DNA from: Planctomycetota bacterium | GTDB taxonomy: Bacteria > Planctomycetota > Phycisphaerae > UBA1845 | Direction of reading: 5' to 3' | DNA length: 48,242 nt | NCBI GenBank assembly: GCA_016860685.1 | Contig: BOJX01000010.1 | Location: 1-48,242 of the forward strand | Part shown: positions 27,800 through 35,887 of the stretch, piece by piece | Position numbering within the stretch: position 1 is the stretch's first letter | Layout of the letters: every line of letters starts with the position of its first letter | Program-made: the position numbers and the translations under genes | The notes under the pieces: generated by a model | Seen by the model: the letters and a program-made list of their open reading frames with translations, nothing else | The model's database searches: none | Told to the model about the DNA's origin: nothing

Positions 27800-30199
27800 G
27801 TGACAACGAGGATTGACGACAACGTGCTTTCGGTCCTGGGCAATCCGCTTTCGGCGATAACGGCGCCTTCTTTGCTGGGCGCGTTCGTCTGGCCTGCGCT
27901 TTTCTCCGCCGGGGCGGCGTGCGTGGCGATCCCGATTCTGATTCACATCCTCGCGCGGCGAAGATACCGCCGGGTTCGGTGGGCGGCGATCGAGTTCCTG
28001 CTCGAGGCGCAGCGTCGGAACCAGCGCCGCGTTCAGCTTGAGGAGTTGATTCTTCTGGCGCTGCGATGTCTTGCGGTGTTCTGCGTAGCGATGTTCGTGT
28101 CGCGGTACTTCATCCCTCCGGAGGGGGTCGGCGGGGCGCTCGCGCGGGCGGCGAGGGTTGAACACATTTTTGTTCTCGACGACTCGTTGAGCACCGGATA
28201 TCGCGTGGACGAAGCGACGACCGTCTTTGACCAAGCCCGCCGGTCCGTCATCGCCACCCTCCGCACCGCCGATCCCGAGACAGACGCCGCCACCGTGATC
28301 CTCCCCTCGCGTCTCGACGAACCGCTGGTCGCTTCTGTAACGCCGAGTCCGGATCAGATCGAGACCGTCCAGGCGCAACTGGCGACACTGGCTCCGACGC
28401 AGGAGACCTACGACGCAGCCGCGGTCATCGCGGCCGTGCGCGAATTCCTGGATTCCCGACCGGACGCCCTCAACGTCGTCCTTCACGTCGTCAGCGACTT
28501 TCAGGCGAACACCTGGATCGATCGTCCCGGAGACACCGTTGATGGACGGGAAGACGCCGCGACCCGCAAGACCGAGGCGGGGATCTTTCATGCGCTGCGC
28601 GACTGGACCGGCGACGAGCGATCGCTGCGCGTCGTGTGCGTCAATGTGGGGTCTCCGCAGGCTGCCAACCGAGGCGTTCACGATCCCGCGATCCTGTCGG
28701 GCATTCCGGTGGTCGGGACGGAAGTGCGCGTTAAAAGCAGCGTTTTCTCCGTCGGCCCTGGCACGGACGAGTCGACGGAGTTGACGGCGACGATCGGCGA
28801 GGCGCTGACGTTCACGCAGGCGATCGGGGTGATATCAGCAGGCTCCAGCCTTACCGCAGAGACCGAAGTGGCGTTCCCCTCGGCCGGAGAGGAATCCGTC
28901 CGGCTGAGCCTGCCATCCGACCGGCTCGAAGGAGACGACGCCGCCTACCTGGCGGTGCGCGTCTTCAATGCGGTGCGCATCCTCATCGTCAACGGCGAGC
29001 CGGATTCGGATCCGTTTCTGGACGAGGTTCATCTGCTGGCGACCGCGCTGCGCCCCTCGGGGAACGTGTTCTCGGGGTATGAGGCGACGATCGTCAGCGC
29101 TTCGGAATTCGAGGAGACTCGCCTGTCCGATGTTCACGCGGTTATCCTCGCCAACGTGCCGGCGATGTCGGACCGCGCCGCTCAAGCGCTGACGGAACAT
29201 GTGCGCGGCGGCGGGGGGTTGATCCTCTTTCTCGGCGACCAGGTAGATGAGGACGCGTATAACCGCTTGTTCCTCGCCGAGAGCCGCGGAATTCTCCCCG
29301 CTCGTCTTGGCGAACGCGAGATCGCGGCGGATGCGCCGCGCGGACTGCTCCTGACGGACCGGCATCACCCGGCTTTGTCGCGCCTCGCACGGGAGGGCGA
29401 CCCGCTGGGTCTGGGACGCGTGCGTTTTCGCGGGTTCACGTCGTGTTCGATCGACGCGCCGGATCCTGGCGCTGACACGGACGGCGATGATCCTGACGCC
29501 GTCCCGCTTGTCGATGCCGGTGCGCGGGTGCTGGCAACGTACGACGACGACGCTCGCTCGCCCGCGATCGTCGAGAAACGACACGGCGAGGGCCGCGTCG
29601 TCCTTGTGACCAGCAGCGCGGACAAGGAGTGGAACAACTGGGCGGATTTCCCGACGTATCTGCCGATCTGCCTTGAACTGGCCGCGTACGTGACCGAGCG
29701 TGCGGGTGAAGTCCGGACGGCCCGGACGGGCGGCCCGGTGGAGTGGACCTTGCCCGCGGACCGGTATGAGGCCGCGGGGTTCGTCCGAACCCCGGCTTAC
29801 CCCGCGCAATCGGAGGTTTCCCTGACGGGGGCGCCGACGCCGGACGGGCGAAGTATCCTCTTCCGCCTGCCCCGGGCGGAGTCACCCGGGATATACCGAC
29901 TTTCTGTGAGTTCGCATGAAGCCCGGGAAGAGACGTTCCTTGCCGCCGCCAACGTGGATCCGCGCGAAAGCGACCTGCGTCCCTGCCGGGAGGAGGAGCT
30001 GCGCCGGACGTTCGACGGCGTGCCGATGCAGTACGTCGCCGGCGCCCAGGCCGAAAGCGCCGAGCCGCCCGCCCGACGGGAACTCTGGTCGTTTTTTGTC
30101 GTCGCCGCAGCGCTGACGTTGATGCTGGAGCAGACGCTCGCGTGGTGGTTCGGACGGCGGCATCGTGCGACGCCCGCCGTCGCCGGTTCCGCCCGCTGA
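27800..30199 (+). CDS. BatA/VWA-type membrane protein (aerotolerance-like)
   Basis: 799 residues from a GTG at 27800. N-terminal BatA-type domain: a hydrophobic segment (about 26-52), the basic loop LARRRYRRVRWAAIEFLLEA, and a second helix (83-104). A VWA-like domain follows, with D127-D-S-L-S131 as the MIDAS motif (VLDDSLSTGY). The middle (about 390-480) has a class-I glutamine-amidotransferase-like fold with VHAVILANVP and GGGLILFLGD. A final helix lies near 765-790 (FFVVAAALTLMLEQTLAWWF). Bat proteins sit in the inner membrane with the VWA domain outside and depend on MoxR. Last gene of the operon that begins at 20102. Confidence 0.88.
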   Translation: MTTRIDDNVLSVLGNPLSAITAPSLLGAFVWPALFSAGAACVAIPILIHILARRRYRRVRWAAIEFLLEAQRRNQRRVQLEELILLALRCLAVFCVAMFVSRYFIPPEGVGGALARAARVEHIFVLDDSLSTGYRVDEATTVFDQARRSVIATLRTADPETDAATVILPSRLDEPLVASVTPSPDQIETVQAQLATLAPTQETYDAAAVIAAVREFLDSRPDALNVVLHVVSDFQANTWIDRPGDTVDGREDAATRKTEAGIFHALRDWTGDERSLRVVCVNVGSPQAANRGVHDPAILSGIPVVGTEVRVKSSVFSVGPGTDESTELTATIGEALTFTQAIGVISAGSSLTAETEVAFPSAGEESVRLSLPSDRLEGDDAAYLAVRVFNAVRILIVNGEPDSDPFLDEVHLLATALRPSGNVFSGYEATIVSASEFEETRLSDVHAVILANVPAMSDRAAQALTEHVRGGGGLILFLGDQVDEDAYNRLFLAESRGILPARLGEREIAADAPRGLLLTDRHHPALSRLAREGDPLGLGRVRFRGFTSCSIDAPDPGADTDGDDPDAVPLVDAGARVLATYDDDARSPAIVEKRHGEGRVVLVTSSADKEWNNWADFPTYLPICLELAAYVTERAGEVRTARTGGPVEWTLPADRYEAAGFVRTPAYPAQSEVSLTGAPTPDGRSILFRLPRAESPGIYRLSVSSHEAREETFLAAANVDPRESDLRPCREEELRRTFDGVPMQYVAGAQAESAEPPARRELWSFFVVAAALTLMLEQTLAWWFGRRHRATPAVAGSAR

Positions 30200-30254
30200 A
30201 CGCCGCGCCGTGCAGCCCCCGGGATCCGGTCGCGTCAGCCCCTCGCCGGCGCTC

Positions 30255-30974
30255 TTACTCGCGCCGCCCGCCCAGCAGACCCGAGCGCATCAGGAAGTAC
30301 AACAACTGGAGAATCGCGCCGATCGTGGCGGCGACATAAGTCATCGCAGCCGCGTTCAACACCTTCCCCACCAGCGGATCCTCCGCCGGAACGATCACGC
30401 CGCTGCTGACCAACGCCGCCCGGGCGCGGGAGCTGGCGTTGAACTCCACCGGAAGATTGACGATCTGGAACAACACCAGCAGCGAGAACAACGCAATCCC
30501 CGCCGCAATCATGCCCGTCGATTGCAGGGCGAACCCGACGATCAAAATAATCATCGAAAGCGAACCCCCGAGGTTGGCCAGCGGAACGATCCCGTTGCGC
30601 ACGACAAGCGCGGTGTAGTTCGAGGCGTCCTGAATCGCATGCCCGACCTCGTGTGCCGCGATGCCGACCGACGCGATCGACCGACCGTGAAAGACCTCCG
30701 GACTGAGGCGCAGCACCTTGTGCCGCGGGTCATAATGATCCGAGAGAAACCCCCGCGCCGGCTCGATGCCAACGTGATAGATACCGTGCGCCTCAAGGAT
30801 GCGCTGAGCGGCCTGTGCTCCGGTCATCCCGCTGGAAACCGGGCGCCGGCTCATCTGGGCGTAGGCACTTTTTACCTTGAACTGCGCCCACAGCGCCAGC
30901 AGCCCCGCCGGCAGCATCACAAACAGAAGGTACGTCGGATCCCACGTGTATAAAAACGCCAGCATGTGCATCAT
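30255..30974 (-). CDS. Membrane zinc metallopeptidase, YugP family
   Basis: 239 residues, the usual length. The zinc motif is H108-E-V-G-H112 in GIAAHEVGHAIQDA. An N-terminal helix (WDPTYLLFVMLPAGLLALWA) and two or three further helices near 130-180 and the C-terminus frame the cytoplasm-facing active site. Typical family features are MTGAQAAQRILEAHGI and DHYDPRHKVLRLS. Substrates are not known; the family is often annotated as a neutral zinc metallopeptidase. It converges with the BatA gene. Three ATG codons lie within the first 12 nt, so the exact start is open. Confidence 0.92.
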   Translation of the reverse strand: MMHMLAFLYTWDPTYLLFVMLPAGLLALWAQFKVKSAYAQMSRRPVSSGMTGAQAAQRILEAHGIYHVGIEPARGFLSDHYDPRHKVLRLSPEVFHGRSIASVGIAAHEVGHAIQDASNYTALVVRNGIVPLANLGGSLSMIILIVGFALQSTGMIAAGIALFSLLVLFQIVNLPVEFNASSRARAALVSSGVIVPAEDPLVGKVLNAAAMTYVAATIGAILQLLYFLMRSGLLGGRRE

Positions 30975-31203
30975 CCTCGTTTCACCTTGCTCTAACGGAC
31001 TTCACCTTGTCGTAGTGCATATTTCGAGACTCCGGCAAGCGAGGTGCAAAATGCGTTCCGCGACCGAGCTGTTCTAATCTCCTGATTTCAAAAGAGTTAA
31101 CGCCGTATCTCGATAGTATCGCTCTGCCAGATTGACAGGTTTGCACACCGAGTAACGTGTCGCAGCGGCAAATGCCGGTTGCGGTTCCACCGGCCGCTCC
31201 TTC

Positions 31204-32532
31204 TCACCCAGCCAGATCGCTCTCCCGGACAGCGGGGCGACCGACGGGGTAGTACTCAAGACCGTAACGGCGCAACGTCGAGCCTTCGTAAAGATTGCGT
31301 CCGTCAAAGACGATGCGGCGACGGAGCCGACGTGCGATTTCGTCGAAGTCGGGGCTGCGGAACTCATTCCACTCCGTGCAGATGAAAAGCACGTCGGCGT
31401 CGTCCAGTGCCTCATAAGGCTTCGGACAATACGTCACCCGGTCCTTGTACATCTGACGCAGGGGCGCCAGCGCTTTCGGATCATGCACCCGGACGCGCGT
31501 GCCGGCTTCGAGAAGCTGGTCGATCAGGGCCAGCGCCGCCGCCTCTCGGATGTCGTCCGTGTTCGGCTTGAACGCCGCCCCCCACAACGCGGCGGTCAGT
31601 CCCCGCACCTGCCCGCCGAATCTCCCGCTGAATTTCTCGAAAAGAACGCGTTTCTGACGGACGTTGACGTCGTGGATCGCGGGAAGCAGTCGCGGGGCCA
31701 TCCCGGATTGATCGGCGAGATGCGCCAGCGCCCGCACATCTTTCGGAAAGCAGCTTCCGCCGTAACCGGCGCCGGGATAAAGAAAGTGATGCCCGATCCG
31801 CGCGTCGCTGCCCATCCCCCGGCGGACTTCGTCCACGTCCACATCGAGGCGGTCGCAGAGGTTGGCGATTTCGTTGATGAAGCTGACGCGCATCGCGAGG
31901 TAGGCGTTGGCCGCGTATTTCGTCAGCTCCGCGGCGCGGCGGCTCATCCGCAGCATCGGCTTCTGATTGCGGACAAAGGGGCGGTAAAGGTCTTCAATGA
32001 TGCGCGCAGCTTCGGGAGACTGCGACCCGACGACGACGCGGTCCGGGAACTGAAAGTCGCGGACCGCTCCGCCCTCCTTGAGGAACTCAGGGTTGCTGAC
32101 GACATCGACGGGAAACTTCGCCCGCTCACGGATGAGGGTTTCAACGCGCTCGCCGGTTCCGACCGGGACGGTGCTCTTGATCGCCACGACCAGCGGGCGC
32201 CCGACGCGCGGCCCCAGATCGCGGGCAAACGACTCGATCGACGACAGGTCCGCCGCCCCGCTTTCCAGCGGGGGCGTGCCGATCGCAATAAAGACGATCT
32301 CCGCGTGGCGGACAGCCTCTTCCAGATCATGCGTGAAGCGGATGCGCTCGGCGTCACGGTTCTGCTGTAGCAGGTCCGCCAGCCCGGGTTCGAAGATCGG
32401 GCACTTCCCCGCGTTCAACTCCTCCACGCGGGCGCGGTTGATGTCGTAACCGAGGACGCGGTTGCCCGTGTCCGCAAGGCATGCCCCCGTGACCAGTCCG
32501 ACGTATCCGCTTCCTGCGACCGTAATACGCAT
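31204..32532 (-). CDS. ugd: UDP-glucose 6-dehydrogenase
   Basis: 442 residues from the ATG at 32532, where MRITVAGSGYVGLVTG places the Rossmann GxGxxG at the N-terminus as in all homologs; an upstream frame start at 32592 is rejected. The catalytic cysteine is C261 in GAGYGGSCFPKD, with K264; TKYAANAYLAMRVSFINE and FKPNTDDIREA are also present. It oxidises UDP-glucose twice with NAD to UDP-glucuronate for exopolysaccharide or glycan precursors in the cytoplasm. No glycosyltransferase genes are nearby, so it stands alone. Confidence 0.96.
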   Translation of the reverse strand: MRITVAGSGYVGLVTGACLADTGNRVLGYDINRARVEELNAGKCPIFEPGLADLLQQNRDAERIRFTHDLEEAVRHAEIVFIAIGTPPLESGAADLSSIESFARDLGPRVGRPLVVAIKSTVPVGTGERVETLIRERAKFPVDVVSNPEFLKEGGAVRDFQFPDRVVVGSQSPEAARIIEDLYRPFVRNQKPMLRMSRRAAELTKYAANAYLAMRVSFINEIANLCDRLDVDVDEVRRGMGSDARIGHHFLYPGAGYGGSCFPKDVRALAHLADQSGMAPRLLPAIHDVNVRQKRVLFEKFSGRFGGQVRGLTAALWGAAFKPNTDDIREAAALALIDQLLEAGTRVRVHDPKALAPLRQMYKDRVTYCPKPYEALDDADVLFICTEWNEFRSPDFDEIARRLRRRIVFDGRNLYEGSTLRRYGLEYYPVGRPAVRESDLAG

Positions 32533-32764
32533 GCTCGTTTCTCTCTTGACCGGACCTTCCCCAGTCCGCATTCCTAAGATGTTATCGGGCAAAGTCGCTT
32601 GCTCGACCAGCCGGGCCGGGACGCATCCCTGCCGATTGTTTTACGCCTCCCGAACCCCGATCGTTCGTCTTTGCAGCAGGCGGTGTGCTGACACCCCCCC
32701 TCAGACAAAGAGGCCGGGGACGCCGTCATCCGGGCAAGCGTGCAATTCGGAGGCGCGGTCGGAT

Positions 32765-33514
32765 TCAGTCCGGTTTCGGCGCGGCCGGTTCGGGCGCGGG
32801 GGACGTCGGCGACGGGACTTCGAGGCGGATCGCCGCCGGTCGCAGGCGGCTGTAACGGGCGTCAAGAGCGCGGTTCCAGTTCTCGATGCGTCCGGCAAGC
32901 CGGGTCAGCAGCGGGGTGGGGTCTCCGACGATCTTCACGGATTCGATCTTGTCGCCGGGCTCGAGACGCTGCACCACGTCCAGCCCGCCGCGGACCTGTC
33001 CGAAGATCGTGTTGCGTCCGTCCATCGTCGGTATCGACCGCATTGTGATGGTAAAGCGGCAGCCGTTGGAGTCCGGTCCGGCATTGAGAAGGGAAACGCG
33101 CCCGGGGCGATCATGCCGGAGCGCATCCGTAAACTCGTCCTCGAACTTGTATCCCGGCCAGCCGATGCCCTTTCCGAGCGGACAGCCGCCCTCCACCGCC
33201 GTCTTCCCGACGACCCGATCGAACGTCAACCCGTCGTAGAACCCGCGCTGCACCAGGTTCACGAAACTGGCGACCGCCACCGGCGCCTCGTCGGAGAGAA
33301 GCTGAATTCGGATCTCGCCGCGAGCCGTGGCAAGCACCGCCTGAAGTCCGCCGGTCCGCGCGGAGGCGTTGCGGGTTTCCTGGACATCACCGGGTTCCGG
33401 GGTTTCCTGCGCGGTCCGGCCGCTGCCGGGTTCCTGGTGAGCGGTCGGCGCCGCGGCGGCGTGGCTCCACGCGAGCAGTGCGAAGATCCGGATGCCAGTA
33501 TTCCAGCCGATCAT
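32765..33514 (-). CDS. Exported cyclophilin-type peptidyl-prolyl cis-trans isomerase
   Basis: 249 residues from the ATG at 33514, chosen because it gives the signal peptide MIGWNTGIRIFALLAWSHAAAA. After a Pro/Glu-rich linker (about 25-55) comes the cyclophilin domain: GEIRIQLLSDEAPVAVASFV, GFYDGLTFDRVV, GRVSLLNAGPDSNGCRFTI and DGRNTIFGQV. Family residues FHR are replaced by FDR, as in many bacterial members. The C-terminus adds a coiled basic part and a Pro/Ala tail. It would assist folding of exported proteins in the periplasm. Confidence 0.92.
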   Translation of the reverse strand: MIGWNTGIRIFALLAWSHAAAAPTAHQEPGSGRTAQETPEPGDVQETRNASARTGGLQAVLATARGEIRIQLLSDEAPVAVASFVNLVQRGFYDGLTFDRVVGKTAVEGGCPLGKGIGWPGYKFEDEFTDALRHDRPGRVSLLNAGPDSNGCRFTITMRSIPTMDGRNTIFGQVRGGLDVVQRLEPGDKIESVKIVGDPTPLLTRLAGRIENWNRALDARYSRLRPAAIRLEVPSPTSPAPEPAAPKPD

Positions 33515-33727
33515 GCCCTCGCCCCTGATACGCGGAATGTAAACCGCGCAACGCGCGGGACGCAAGAAGATGAAGTCCGAAAGCAGAACGTCGCTCCGGC
33601 CGCTTCATTGCCGACGTTCCGTCGAGCACCGGGACCGAACCTCAACCGAAACTGGTCGTAACCGCGATCGCGTCCTAGAATCAGCCGAGTTAAAGGTCTA
33701 GTACATCGGGGGTCGGAAGGAGTCATC

Positions 33728-34000
33728 ATGAGCTTCGAGGCACGCGGGGAGGCGGTGGTCGGCGTACACGATGTAGAAGACCTGAAGCTCATCTACCGCG
33801 TTCTGCACGCCCACCTGGCGGAGCACCCGGATTTGATGGACACGCATTTCCTGATCGAATTGCAGGGTTTCCTGCACGCCAGGGCGCGCGACGAGGGGGT
33901 CGACACGACGCACCACGGGGCGTGGGACGCCTGGCTGGGAAATACGGACGCCGCTCCCTGCGACGAGCGCGTGCGACAAAGGCGGACGATCCGGCCCTGA
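33728..34000 (+). CDS. Small protein of unknown function
   Basis: 90 residues with a well-placed AAGGAG before the ATG. Soluble, His- and acid-rich; no signal or membrane segment. Predicted helical: DLKLIYRVLHAHLAEHPDLM, DTHFLIELQGFLHARARDEG, DTTHHGAWDAWLGN. I do not recognise a family. It is followed after 87 nt by the M23 peptidase gene, which has its own predicted promoter, so it may be monocistronic. Confidence 0.7.
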   Translation: MSFEARGEAVVGVHDVEDLKLIYRVLHAHLAEHPDLMDTHFLIELQGFLHARARDEGVDTTHHGAWDAWLGNTDAAPCDERVRQRRTIRP

Positions 34001-34007
34001 AATCCCC

Positions 34008-34036
34008 TCGAAACGCCCCCCCTACTCCGGTACAAT
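34008..34036 (+). promoter_or_regulatory. Predicted promoter of the M23 peptidase gene
   Basis: TCGAAA (34008-34013), a 17-nt spacer and TACAAT (34031-34036), 52 nt before the ATG. The 13-mer around the -10 (34027-34039) is identical to the one at 3865-3877. Confidence 0.5.
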
Positions 34037-34087
34037 GCGCATCCGCAATACGTTCGGGCATCGCGGATTTCAGGAGAGGGACACAAG

Positions 34088-35788
34088 ATGATCGTTTTGC
34101 ATTTACCGCTGCGCGGCGGGCTGATTGCCGCTTTGATCGCCTTAACCGTCAACTCGGCCGCGACGGCGCAGGACTCGGCCTTCGGTGGATTTGTGCGTCA
34201 ACCGCTCGACGGACCGGCGCATAACTGCATCACCCCCCGGGAGCATGACCACGTCCGCGACCTGCTCGCCGCTTATGAGGCGGCGCACGGGCCGCTTTCC
34301 GCGCCGGAACCGTCGTCGTCGTCCCTGCTTTACCCTTTCTGGCCTCAGGCAGGCTACGTATACGGCGATCTTTTCAGCGGGTTGTTCGTCGATCAGGATC
34401 CTTCCTCCGGCTTTCGCGACTACTCCTGCCGCGACTTCACCTACAACACGCACGCGGGGATCGACTGCGGCCTGCGCAGCTTCGCGGAGCAGATGATCGG
34501 CGTGCCGGTGTTCGCCGTGCTGGAAGGGACGGTCGTCGCCACGCAGGACGGCTTCGACGACATGAACGTCAGCGGAAAAAACAACGACGCCAACTTTGTC
34601 ATCATCGACCACGGCAAGGGCCGCCTCGGGTATTACTGGCATCTGAAGAAAAACAGCGTCATCGTCACACCGGGTCAGCCGGTCGTCGCCGGACAACAGA
34701 TCGGACTGACCGCGTCGAGCGGATACAGCTTCGGTCCTCATCTTCACTTCGAGAGCCGCGATCTGCCCGATTACACCGTGTTCGACCCTTTTGCGGGCGA
34801 CTGCCGTCCCGGCGACAGCGGCTGGGCGGATCAGGAACCGCTCAACCTGGACACGTATTTCGTCGACTTTGCGTTCACCTACGAGGATCTGTTCCAGCAC
34901 GATCCGCTGCCGTATGAGCAGCCGCGCACCGGGCAGATCGCCACCTCGGACGGCTTTATCTACTTCTGGATGATCTTCGCCAACCTTCCCCCCGGCAGCA
35001 CCTGGCGCAACGTGTTCATCCGGCCTGACGGCACGACGGCGTACGACTCCGGCGACGTGGAATTCGGCTGGAATTATTTCATCCGGCAAAGCGGGCTTTT
35101 CTTTTACTGGTGGATCCCGGACATGCACACGATCACCGGGCGGTGGCGGGTGCAGGTGTATTTCAACGGCGCGTTGATGACCGACGCGCCGATCGAGGTC
35201 GTCGTCGAGCGGGATCCGCAGTTCAACCGCCCACCGGAGCCGATTTCGCTCCGGTTCGACCCTCCCGCGCCGACCGACGCAGACGCGATCTTCTGCCGGC
35301 TCGACACCGATCTCGTACTCGACGACCTGGACTACGACGTCGTGCGCTACGAGTACACCTGGCGGATCGACGGGAACGAGGTCCGGCGCGTCACGTCGGC
35401 GGGACATGCAGACGCGATCCCGCGCGGCTTGGCGCCGGCGGGCTCCGTGGTCGAGTGCCTCGTGACGCCTTCGGACGGGCGGACGACGGGAACCTCGGCA
35501 ACGATCAGCGCCGTCGTAGGCGACGCGGGATCGAACTGCTCGGGCGAGGAGAAGCTCAAGGCACGCTGCCGGGAGAAGCGCGGCGCGTACCTCCTGAAGG
35601 CGAAGATCTCCGGCGGCGCCCCGGGTGCGACGCTTACCTTCCGTCTCGACGAGCGCCCCGAAACCGACAACGCGCAGAACGTCAACAACCGCGGCAAGGC
35701 GGTGGCGAAGTTCAACGGACTGACGGCGGGAGAGCACGCGGTCGAGGTTCTTGAGTGCGGCTTGCGGAAAAATGTGACCTGCGAGTAA
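34088..35788 (+). CDS. Secreted M23 (LytM-type) metallopeptidase with a shared C-terminal domain
   Basis: 566 residues; the ribosome site AGGAGAGG precedes the ATG. Signal peptide within residues 1-28 (ending SAATAQDS). Zinc ligands of the LytM fold are H122-x3-D126 in THAGIDCG and H218-L-H220 in GPHLHFES, with H185 in YYWHLKK. A beta-rich domain follows (about 260-370), then an Ig/PKD-like part. The last 83 residues begin CSGEEKLKA, contain ISGGAPGA and NNRGKAVAK and end NVTCE, matching the C-terminus of the secreted protein at 16193-17179. M23 enzymes cut peptidoglycan cross-links or other Gly-rich peptides. The C-terminal module may be for attachment or sorting. A short hairpin (35788-35807) follows the stop. 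Confidence 0.9.
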   Translation: MIVLHLPLRGGLIAALIALTVNSAATAQDSAFGGFVRQPLDGPAHNCITPREHDHVRDLLAAYEAAHGPLSAPEPSSSSLLYPFWPQAGYVYGDLFSGLFVDQDPSSGFRDYSCRDFTYNTHAGIDCGLRSFAEQMIGVPVFAVLEGTVVATQDGFDDMNVSGKNNDANFVIIDHGKGRLGYYWHLKKNSVIVTPGQPVVAGQQIGLTASSGYSFGPHLHFESRDLPDYTVFDPFAGDCRPGDSGWADQEPLNLDTYFVDFAFTYEDLFQHDPLPYEQPRTGQIATSDGFIYFWMIFANLPPGSTWRNVFIRPDGTTAYDSGDVEFGWNYFIRQSGLFFYWWIPDMHTITGRWRVQVYFNGALMTDAPIEVVVERDPQFNRPPEPISLRFDPPAPTDADAIFCRLDTDLVLDDLDYDVVRYEYTWRIDGNEVRRVTSAGHADAIPRGLAPAGSVVECLVTPSDGRTTGTSATISAVVGDAGSNCSGEEKLKARCREKRGAYLLKAKISGGAPGATLTFRLDERPETDNAQNVNNRGKAVAKFNGLTAGEHAVEVLECGLRKNVTCE

Positions 35789-35807
35789 TTCGGAAGCGGA
35801 TCCGAAT
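35788..35807 (+). terminator. Hairpin at the end of the M23 peptidase gene
   Basis: ATTCGGA / TCCGAAT, perfect 7-bp arms around a 6-nt loop, beginning at the last base of the stop codon. There is no T-run directly after it. Confidence 0.4.
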
Positions 35808-35887
35808 CCCAGCAAGGGGCGACATCTTTTCGGATATCTCGCGATTTTGTTGCGACACCCGACGGGGAGGACGAGGAGGAATCAACA

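Noticed and set aside
34142..35815. A 557-codon minus-strand frame
   Set aside because: Antisense to the M23 peptidase gene, which has a signal peptide and complete zinc motifs.
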